The notes below the pieces were generated by a model. It worked only from the letters and a program-made list of their open reading frames with translations. It was not told the origin of the DNA and did no database searches. Positions 58,123 through 64,000 of a stretch of DNA of 64,000 nt are shown piece after piece. The position numbers and the translations under genes were made by a program. The stretch is from Polytrichum commune (lineage: Eukaryota; Streptophyta; Polytrichopsida; Polytrichales; Polytrichaceae): contig OX485804.1 in the NCBI GenBank assembly GCA_950295325.1, forward strand, positions 64,076,533 through 64,140,532. Direction: 5' to 3'. Each line of letters starts with the position of its first letter. Positions within the stretch are counted from its first letter, which is position 1.

Positions 58123-59882
58123 GGGGGGGGGGAGGGGATCCCGTTGTGTGTTCTACCTTTAAGTAATATGTCACGGTTGAAATCTCCGGCTAGGATGATG
58201 TGGTGGGTGGGGTGTTGTGTTAGTATGTTTTGGATTTGTTGTTGGATTTCAAGTATGAAATGTACGTCTTGAGGATGGGTTGGCATGTACATGTTTAGAA
58301 TGAGTAGTGGAGTGAGCGGTTTGTTTTTTATGTTTATGACTTGTAGGTAGGGTGAGATATGACTTGGGATTGTAATTTTGGAGATGTTTTCGTTGTTGTA
58401 AATAAGTTTGGGTATCATGGTTAAGATGCCTCCCTTGGCATGGGTGGGGCCGGCGTACTTGTTGTGCTTGTGGTTTGTGTCGTTAGAATTATTGTATAGG
58501 ATTTTGTAGTTGTGTAGTTTCTTGTCGATATATGTGGTGGATTTGAGTTTGTGAAGTTTAGTTTCTTGTATTAGGATAATGTGTGGGTTTGTGTGGAGTG
58601 AGCGTGTGAGTTCTTGGATTCCCGGAAGGCTGGAGCTAATACAACCTGTGTTCCAGGTGATGATGTTTAGTGTGCTAGTTTGGGGGTTAGTGGTGGTTGT
58701 GTTAGGGGGGGTGGATTGGCGGGTATGTGGGTGGGTGGGGGTGTGGTGGTATCCTTTGATTTTATGGGTGCATTTGAGAAGTTCTAGGAGTATTTTTTGT
58801 GGGAGGTAGGGGGCATCTTTTCTTAGGTTTGTGAGGTTGGCGGGTGTTCCGTTGGCTATTAGTTTGTTAATATGTTTGTATGTTTGGGATATGGTGTTGG
58901 GGGGTGTGTCGTGTACGGGGTGGGTGGATATGGTTTGTATGTTAGGGAGTGTATTTGGTTGTATGTTTTGTAATCTTCTTAGTATGGCGAGGCATCTTGG
59001 GTCTAGCTTATTGGTCATTAGGTGGTTACATTTTTGTGGAATGGGACTATATGCGATGATGAATGCGTATAGTTGGTGTTCTAGTGGGTATTTGGCTAGG
59101 AGCGAGCTATGGTTGGTTAGGTGGGTTAACTTTGGAGGTTGATGGATTGTACGTGTATGGGTGAGGTGTGGGGCAAATAAGTCTTCTAAGTGTTTGTATT
59201 GTGTTTTGAGGGATAGGGTGTTTGGTATGAAGTATTGTTTTTGCCGTAGGGTATAATTGGTGGGGAGGTTTCTAAGGATATGTGTGAGTGGGCCCGGGTT
59301 GGTTTCTATGTCTCCGCATAGGGCTAGGAGTGTGGTGTTATTCCATGAGTAGTATTTTGTGATTTTGACTTTAGGGGTTTTTAGATGAGTGTGTGTGAGG
59401 TGGTAGAAGTTGCCTATGTGTAATGTGGGTTGTATAGGCGGGATGGGGTGGTAGGGTATGTTCGTATATTGTATGTGATATGTGTGGTGGTTTGAGTTAT
59501 GTGGGTTGTTATGTTGTGAGGAGGTGATTGAGGATTTATGGTTGAGTTGAGGTAGGTGGTGTGGTTGTGTGTGGTTTGGTTGTGTGTGGTTTGGGTGTTG
59601 GTGGCTATGTGTTGTTGTTAGGTTTTTGTTGTGTTGTGTTGGTGTTGGTGTGTTGTGATATGTTTGAGGAAATGTGAGAAGGATGGCAACAATTATTATT
59701 ATGGTTGTGGTGTATGTGTGGTATGTGGTTTTGTATCCTTTGAAGTGTGTGGGAGAGGTGTGGTTTGAGTGATTGTTGTTTGTATTGATATTTGTTGTTG
59801 GGGTTTGTGATTGGCGTGTGGGTGTTGTTGTTTGTGCGTGTGGTATACATTTGATGGGCAAATTTGATATGTGGGGAAGATG
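58089..59882 (-). CDS. LINE ORF2, N-terminal region with 2A-like motif and APE endonuclease
   Basis: Open from after TGA 59883-59885 to TAA at 58089-58091. No ATG occurs before the 2A-like motif; the earliest near-cognate codon is TTG at 59861, used here for numbering. Residues 1-170 are Thr/His/Asn/Pro-rich with one hydrophobic stretch (TTTIIIIVAILLTF, 51-64). Residues 178-191 read LLALCGDIETNPGP. Residues 192-395 form a helical region of unknown role. The APE-type endonuclease starts near 397: IITWNTG (Asn404), IQETK (Glu433), AKGGILTMI, NMYMPTH and AGDFNRD (Asp560, Asn562). The frame leaves the endonuclease at the C10 run; the remaining motifs continue in the neighbouring frame. ORF1 ends 190 bases upstream. 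Confidence 0.9.
   Translation of the reverse strand, partial: HLPHISNLPIKCIPHAQTTTPTRQSQTPTTNINTNNNHSNHTSPTHFKGYKTTYHTYTTTIIIIVAILLTFPQTYHNTPTPTQHNKNLTTTHSHQHPNHTQPNHTQPHHLPQLNHKSSITSSQHNNPHNSNHHTYHIQYTNIPYHPIPPIQPTLHIGNFYHLTHTHLKTPKVKITKYYSWNNTTLLALCGDIETNPGPLTHILRNLPTNYTLRQKQYFIPNTLSLKTQYKHLEDLFAPHLTHTRTIHQPPKLTHLTNHSSLLAKYPLEHQLYAFIIAYSPIPQKCNHLMTNKLDPRCLAILRRLQNIQPNTLPNIQTISTHPVHDTPPNTISQTYKHINKLIANGTPANLTNLRKDAPYLPQKILLELLKCTHKIKGYHHTPTHPHTRQSTPPNTTTTNPQTSTLNIITWNTGCISSSLPGIQELTRSLHTNPHIILIQETKLHKLKSTTYIDKKLHNYKILYNNSNDTNHKHNKYAGPTHAKGGILTMIPKLIYNNENISKITIPSHISPYLQVINIKNKPLTPLLILNMYMPTHPQDVHFILEIQQQIQNILTQHPTHHIILAGDFNRDILLKGRTHNGIPSPPPLKTTKTGLTS
59289..59330 (-). other. 2A-like ribosome-skipping motif
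   Basis: Codons for LLALCGDIETNPGP. It matches the strict core D-x-E-x-N-P-G-P, with the Gly-Pro pair (59294-59289) where skipping would occur, and the hydrophobic Leu/Ala/Cys-Gly context usual upstream. If active, the ribosome would release a protein of up to about 190 residues and restart at Pro191 to make the endonuclease-RT protein separately. Known in some animal and trypanosome LINEs; activity here is untested. Confidence 0.9.
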
Positions 59883-60072
59883 TCACTTTATTTATAAATA
59901 AATAGAGGCTACATATAATTTGTATGCTAGTCGCCCATGCATGTGCTATTGCCGTACTAATCATGTATGTAGTGTTGGTCTTTGTGGAGACTTGGTGAGG
60001 GGCTTCGGTATTGGGCTCCCGAAAAGCCCGGTGGCACTCCATGTGTGTTGGGTTCTCCCGCATAGGCATTGA
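59883..60072 (-). other. ORF1-ORF2 linker with overlapping stop/ATG
   Basis: The ORF1 stop is followed at once by an in-frame ATG (TGATCAATGCCTATGCGG). That frame (MPMRENPTHMECHR...) stays open to TAG at 59605 and overlaps the 2A/endonuclease frame by about 280 bases, so a single +1 shift would join them. The linker also holds a short GGGCT/AGCCC stem near 60005-60030. Confidence 0.6.
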
Positions 60073-63000
60073 TCATTGGTACGTTGGATGCTTGGGGAGT
60101 CTTGCTATGTTGGTGTGGTGTGGATCCGGTGAGGTGGCGGCGAGTGTTTGCATAAGGTTATGTATGCGATTGTTGGAATGTTGAAATTCCACGGCCATGG
60201 CACTCATGATGTTGTGGATGTTCATTGCATGAGTCTTGAGCGTGTCCGTGGAGGCTTCTACTCTCTTGTCCGTGTTGAGGTTAATATTGTTGGTGAGAGT
60301 GGTGAGCTTACCGTCAACCGTCTCCACCAACTCCTTGATGGTTTTGGTGAAGAATTTTTCGGATACCAATGGTGATGAGGCGGCGGTGTTGCTCATGGCT
60401 TGGGCCTTTTGTGCAATGACTTCTCGGACCGGGGCATGTGCTAAACGGATAGCCATTTGGTTTGGGTCGGTGCCGTCTATGCTTCGTTTGTGGGGGATGA
60501 AATCCACTCTCCGCCCTAGGATGTAGGTAGACTTTCGTATCCATTCCGTGTAAACGGCCGCATTCAAACATTGAATGTGGCACCAACCGGCTTGGCGATC
60601 GTCTTCTTGGTTGGATTGGTGTCCGAAGGTGATGCCGGTGATGTTCTCCTCCCCGAAGAGCCGCTTAAGTGCTTTGGTGATGGACGATTGGGATTCCCGT
60701 TGCGGTAAGTTATTGGCTACAAGAGTGGTACTAATTCTAAGTTCCGAAAGATTACCTATATCTTTGTCCTTAGTGATGCTCACTCTTAGCCTTTCGGAAC
60801 GGTAGGTGAGCCCATTGTTGAGGATTTCATCTCTTGCCTCTTCGGTGGTGAGGGTGATGAAGGCGAAGTCCTTCTCCTCGTCCGCCTTAGTAAGTGATAG
60901 AATTTCGACTTCTCGGCCTTCGTAGTAGGATTCGCTCATGACGGTACGGAGTATGTCTATTGCCGTGCTACCTCTTAGTGATGCGCCCTTGAGATGAAGT
61001 CTCATGTTCTTGGCCTTCGTAATGAGTTCAAAGCCCTTCTCTACCTTGCCTATGATGCGTTCACCGTCTCCCATTGTCATTACAAAGGCGCGTTCTCCTC
61101 GGAGAAGAGCTAATCCGTCTCTCTTTGGGTGTTGGAGGTGGATTTTAAGAAATCCGGTCCAATTCCTAGTTACCGTGTTGATGCCTATATCAATCGGGTT
61201 GGTGTAGGTAGAGCCTAGGGGAATGCTCATGTGCCTTAGCCTATCCATGCATGCGGACTTGACTTCTTGTCGGCTAAGTGCTTTGTGATCTCCGTCAAAT
61301 CTAATGGTGACATGGAACCCTTCGGCGAGGCCCGTATCTTGTGAGACTTTTTCGTACATGGGTATTTGGGTAAAATGAAGATGTTGGCCGGGCACCGCGT
61401 CGGGACGTTCGTTGGGGTAGAGAGTTTGTGTTGTCCGTGGGAAGGCGCGCCGGAGCGATCGGAATTCTTGTACTTCGGTGATGGGTGTACCAGTGACGGT
61501 GAACTCTTCATCCGTGCGTTTTTCTTTTAACTCTTTCTTACCTTTTTGGAGTAAGAGGGCCTCTTGCATGTGGAACCCTATCCACATTTGTCCTACCATG
61601 TCAATGCCAAGGGTGTTTAGTCTCTTGGGTTTTGAACGTGAAGTGGGCGGTGTGGACTTACTTGGGATTGTCGGGGTGGATGTGACGGAGTAGTCCGTGG
61701 CTTTCCGTCTCTTGGTGTTTTGGCTTTCCGAGACGTCCTCTAACCGTGGGTTACGGTATGCCAATGTTGGTGGTGTGCTTTCTCCGATTTGGACGGTCTT
61801 CCATGGGGTTGTTTGTGCCGCTTGTATGGAATCTCCTCCCAATGACACTTGGAGGGAGCTACCTCCGCGTTCCGGGGACACATTCTCGAGTTGGGCATCC
61901 ATGTCGAGGTCTTCATCGGTGCCAAAGTCATGTGAAGGTTGTGATTTTTGAGAGACCGGCGGTTGAGCTGAGACGTGTTGCCGGAATTCATGGTACTTGG
62001 TCTCGAGTGACGGCTGACGGTTGGTCGGCTCCATGTTGTCTTGGTGACGGGACTTGCTTGCTGGTCCCAAGGGCTTGCAGGGATAAGACCGTTGGGGGCT
62101 CGGTGGTGTCGTATCCTCCTCTTTGCTTGCTGTGCTATGGCCGTTAGTCGCTAGGGGGCTTCTCCTTGGGTCGTGGCCGTTAGCCTCTAGGGTGCTGCTC
62201 TTCGAGTGGTGGTCGTTGGTGTCTCGGTGTAGTGTCTGTATGCGAGCGGGGTAGAGTCTTTGGGCGTCTGCACCTGTAGAAAGCGAGGTTCTTGGTTTGT
62301 GAGTGTCGGGTCTGTTAGAGGGGAGAGTGCTTTGTGTAGAGCCGTGGTTCTGTAATGTCGCTCTACTGCTGTAGGAGATGGAGAGGGGTGTATGGATTGT
62401 GTCTTGAAAGCATGAAAGTTTGTGGTGTGGGTAGCATACCTGTTGTGTGTGCTGGCCGTCGGTGCTGATGTGGTAGTGTGTGGGTGCAGGTGCGGCTTGT
62501 ATCCTGGCGAGCGGGGGGTGACTGTCGAGTGGGTGGTGTCTGTGTCTGTCCGCGGTAGGTTGTATGTCGGAGGAGTCACCTGTAGATGGCATAGCGGGTG
62601 GTAAGTAGGAGTGGGAGTTATGTATGAGATATTTCTGTAGTGCATATATGGTGTTGTGTAATCTGTAAAAAGGAGAAGTTGTGTGTGTGGGGTTCGAGGG
62701 GCTTACTGTAGTGCAGCTGCGACGTCCGTGGGTGAGGTCTGTGTTTTCGGGGATGCTGGTGGTATTGCTGGGGGTGGCATGGCCGATTCTGCTCTCTCGT
62801 TCGTCGGACGATGCCCTACGATGGTGTTGCGGAAATGATGTAGGGGGAAGAAGAGTGCTCTGGGTGTGGTGCGGCTGCGACTGCTTCGGTGGGTGGATGT
62901 GTTGTGGCGAATGGGTGTTTTGAGGAGAGGAAGAGAGGGGTTTAAGTAGGTTGTTTATGCTTTGTGAGTTTCCGTTTTGAGCGTCTGTATGTGTTGGGGG

Positions 63001-63732
63001 GGGGGGTGAATGTTGGCGGCATGTGGGTATGTGTATTCGGCTTACAGCCGATTGCAAATTGTGGTTTGTGTGAGCTATGTGTGGTTTTTTTGGAGTGTGT
63101 GTTCGGTGGGTTGGCGGCATTTCATTGTCGTATGTGTGGTATGCTCCTGGGATAGTCGCTTGGTGAGCTGTGGTGGGTTGTGTCAGTTGTTGAGTGGCAG
63201 TTGTGCTTGCTGGAGTCGGTGATAGCTTCTGTCTGTTTTGGGTATATATGTATGAGTGTGATTGGGGGTATAGGGATTCGTTGTGAGGGTATTGGTGGGT
63301 GGATTGTATGAGGTGTTGTAGCAAGTGGTATGTAGGTATTATGGGGGTAGGATTCGGTTGGGGGCTTTGTGTGGGAGGTCTGCATTTTCTGTGTGTTACT
63401 GTGGTCATGGTCCTGGGTGTCTTCTTCGCCGAGGTGGTGGAGCAGTTGCGGTGTGCGGGGGGTTTCTCTGTGGGGGGGCATTCTTCCGTTACAAGGTCTG
63501 GTTCGGAGCGATTGGTGGTTGGAGGGGCGATCTGTCGGTGGGCGAGTTGTGATCGCCAGAAGCCAGGTATGGTTTTCTGTATGGGGGGTTGGGTGGTGTC
63601 TTTGTGTAGTATGATCTGTGTGTGGAGTGGTTGCGCCTGTGATCTTGTGTAGGTTGTATTCGGTCGTGATGTGATGCTTTGTGTGTTTTTGTTGTTGTGT
63701 GGGGGTTTTAAGGTTTGGGTGTACCTTTGCAT
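60073..63732 (-). CDS. LINE ORF1 protein (1219 residues, RRM-like)
   Basis: Starts at ATG 63732 and ends at TGA 60073-60075, with no break. The N-terminal half (about 1-600) is low-complexity, rich in Thr, Pro, His, Ser and Gln. A basic stretch near PKRLNTLGIDMVGQMWIGFH opens the ordered half. Two segments look like RRM folds: one ending FAFITLTTEEARDEILNNGL, the next LVANNLPQRESQSS ... GWCHIQCLNAAVYTEWIRKS ... ILGRRVDFIP. The C-terminal 120 residues are helical, suggesting self-association. No CCHC knuckle was found. LINE ORF1 proteins coat their RNA in the cytoplasm; that role is inferred. At 1219 residues it is far longer than usual ORF1 proteins. The unbroken frame argues for recent constraint or a young copy. 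Confidence 0.85.
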   Translation of the reverse strand: MQRYTQTLKPPHNNKNTQSITSRPNTTYTRSQAQPLHTQIILHKDTTQPPIQKTIPGFWRSQLAHRQIAPPTTNRSEPDLVTEECPPTEKPPAHRNCSTTSAKKTPRTMTTVTHRKCRPPTQSPQPNPTPIIPTYHLLQHLIQSTHQYPHNESLYPQSHSYIYTQNRQKLSPTPASTTATQQLTQPTTAHQATIPGAYHTYDNEMPPTHRTHTPKKPHIAHTNHNLQSAVSRIHIPTCRQHSPPPPTHTDAQNGNSQSINNLLKPLSSSPQNTHSPQHIHPPKQSQPHHTQSTLLPPTSFPQHHRRASSDERESRIGHATPSNTTSIPENTDLTHGRRSCTTVSPSNPTHTTSPFYRLHNTIYALQKYLIHNSHSYLPPAMPSTGDSSDIQPTADRHRHHPLDSHPPLARIQAAPAPTHYHISTDGQHTQQVCYPHHKLSCFQDTIHTPLSISYSSRATLQNHGSTQSTLPSNRPDTHKPRTSLSTGADAQRLYPARIQTLHRDTNDHHSKSSTLEANGHDPRRSPLATNGHSTASKEEDTTPPSPQRSYPCKPLGPASKSRHQDNMEPTNRQPSLETKYHEFRQHVSAQPPVSQKSQPSHDFGTDEDLDMDAQLENVSPERGGSSLQVSLGGDSIQAAQTTPWKTVQIGESTPPTLAYRNPRLEDVSESQNTKRRKATDYSVTSTPTIPSKSTPPTSRSKPKRLNTLGIDMVGQMWIGFHMQEALLLQKGKKELKEKRTDEEFTVTGTPITEVQEFRSLRRAFPRTTQTLYPNERPDAVPGQHLHFTQIPMYEKVSQDTGLAEGFHVTIRFDGDHKALSRQEVKSACMDRLRHMSIPLGSTYTNPIDIGINTVTRNWTGFLKIHLQHPKRDGLALLRGERAFVMTMGDGERIIGKVEKGFELITKAKNMRLHLKGASLRGSTAIDILRTVMSESYYEGREVEILSLTKADEEKDFAFITLTTEEARDEILNNGLTYRSERLRVSITKDKDIGNLSELRISTTLVANNLPQRESQSSITKALKRLFGEENITGITFGHQSNQEDDRQAGWCHIQCLNAAVYTEWIRKSTYILGRRVDFIPHKRSIDGTDPNQMAIRLAHAPVREVIAQKAQAMSNTAASSPLVSEKFFTKTIKELVETVDGKLTTLTNNINLNTDKRVEASTDTLKTHAMNIHNIMSAMAVEFQHSNNRIHNLMQTLAATSPDPHHTNIARLPKHPTYQ

Positions 63733-63894
63733 GCCTGTGTTGATGTCTGCCGTGGCATGTGGACGTTCTGTTCGATCTTCTTCGTGGCCGGGGTGGGTCG
63801 AGTGGGTGTTGGGCCATACGGCATAGTGTTGTTGTCTTCGAGGCGGTGGAGGCCACGGTTGTCTGCGATCGGCATTGGGTGTCGTCGATCTGAT

Positions 63895-63966
63895 GGAGAG
63901 CGTGGTTGGCGTCGACCTCGGGGTGCTGGTGGAGAGCTTGGGTGGCGTCGATCTCGGGGTGCTGGC
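63895..63966 (-). repeat. 36-bp tandem repeats in the LINE 5' region
   Basis: Units 63895-63930 and 63931-63966 differ at about five positions (GGAGAGC.T..., TGGCGTCGAYCTCGGGGTGC). A partial unit follows at 63967 and a fragment precedes at about 63877-63894. Some LINE promoters are built from such repeats; the array continues toward the window edge. Confidence 0.75.
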
Positions 63967-64000
63967 GGGTGGCGTTGGAGGTTGGTGCGGTGTGTTAGTG

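Larger units (their letters stand above)
52237..64000 (-). mobile_element. Very long non-LTR retrotransposon (LINE) with 2A-like motif, 5' end outside window
   Basis: Minus-strand order: tandem-repeat 5' region (edge to about 63857), ORF1 (63732-60073), short linker, ORF2 region with 2A-like motif, APE endonuclease, reverse transcriptase, RNase H and zinc knuckle (about 59882-52396), then about 160 bp of 3' UTR. The sense strand ends in a pyrimidine-rich tail (TTTTTTCTTTTCTTTCTTCT) rather than poly(A). At over 11.7 kb it is long for a LINE. RNase H plus 2A fit the I/ingi-like group better than the L1 and RTE lineages usual in flowering plants; that placement is inference. Damage is slight: one homopolymer frameshift (58123-58132) and one TAA (57415-57417). 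Confidence 0.92.

Noticed and set aside
58123-58132. Programmed -1 frameshift at the C10 run
   Set aside because: A bare homopolymer without evident downstream structure, in a place where one added base restores the frame, is better explained by mutation or sequencing error.
60148-63652. Plus-strand frames opposite LINE ORF1
   Set aside because: Antisense shadows of an intact 1219-codon frame; no motif.
1-64000. CRISPR arrays, operons, bacterial defence genes, tRNA genes
   Set aside because: The window is plant nuclear DNA. No direct-repeat/spacer array and no tRNA-like cloverleaf was recognised; the only RNA-gene-like sequence is the 5S-derived one.

Overview
This is nuclear DNA of a land plant. 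The genes carry plant-type GT-AG introns (one GC-AG) on an AT-rich background full of transposon remains. Plant-specific markers are a UDP-glycosyltransferase with a 44-residue PSPG box, a lumazine synthase with a plastid-transit-like leader, and short TTTAGGG-type runs. The long spacing, mixture of DNA transposons and LINE type suggest a large, repeat-rich genome, perhaps a fern, lycophyte or other non-flowering plant. That last step is inference; nothing here fixes the species.

Layout, left half. A last exon of an unrecognised gene runs off the left edge (1-368, +). A decayed LINE reverse transcriptase lies at 2.3-3.5 kb. An apparently intronless Enhancer-of-polycomb-like gene is at 4.66-5.68 kb (-). 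A degenerate inverted copy of a neighbouring gene's first exon is at 7.0-7.7 kb, followed by a near-perfect hairpin. A five-exon plant-conserved small coiled-coil gene is at 12.9-15.1 kb (-). An eight-exon lumazine synthase gene (riboflavin pathway) is at 19.9-22.4 kb (-). A four-exon UDP-glycosyltransferase gene is at 25.9-31.1 kb (-); one of its introns holds a 5S-rRNA-derived sequence. These host genes are independent units, not an operon; I joined the exons by reading splice sites and phases.

Layout, right half. Mobile DNA dominates. There is an internally deleted hAT-like gene (34.7-35.9 kb) and a complete hAT element with terminal repeats and flanking duplication (37.42-42.03 kb). Three MITE families are present, one with two copies bearing perfect 8-bp duplications. 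A Tc1/mariner element with terminal repeats lies at 50.14-51.67 kb. From about 52.24 kb to the right edge lies one very long LINE on the minus strand.

The most notable item is that LINE (over 11.7 kb, 5' end outside the window). It has a 1219-residue ORF1 with RRM-like regions, then an ORF2 region with an APE-type endonuclease, reverse transcriptase, RNase H and a terminal zinc knuckle. About 200 residues before the endonuclease there is a canonical 2A-like ribosome-skipping motif (CGDIETNPGP). 2A peptides are known from some animal and trypanosome LINEs; I know of no described plant LINE with one. ORF2 is interrupted only by a 10-base homopolymer frameshift and one TAA, so the copy is young or recently active. 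Its coding strand is strikingly A+C-rich.
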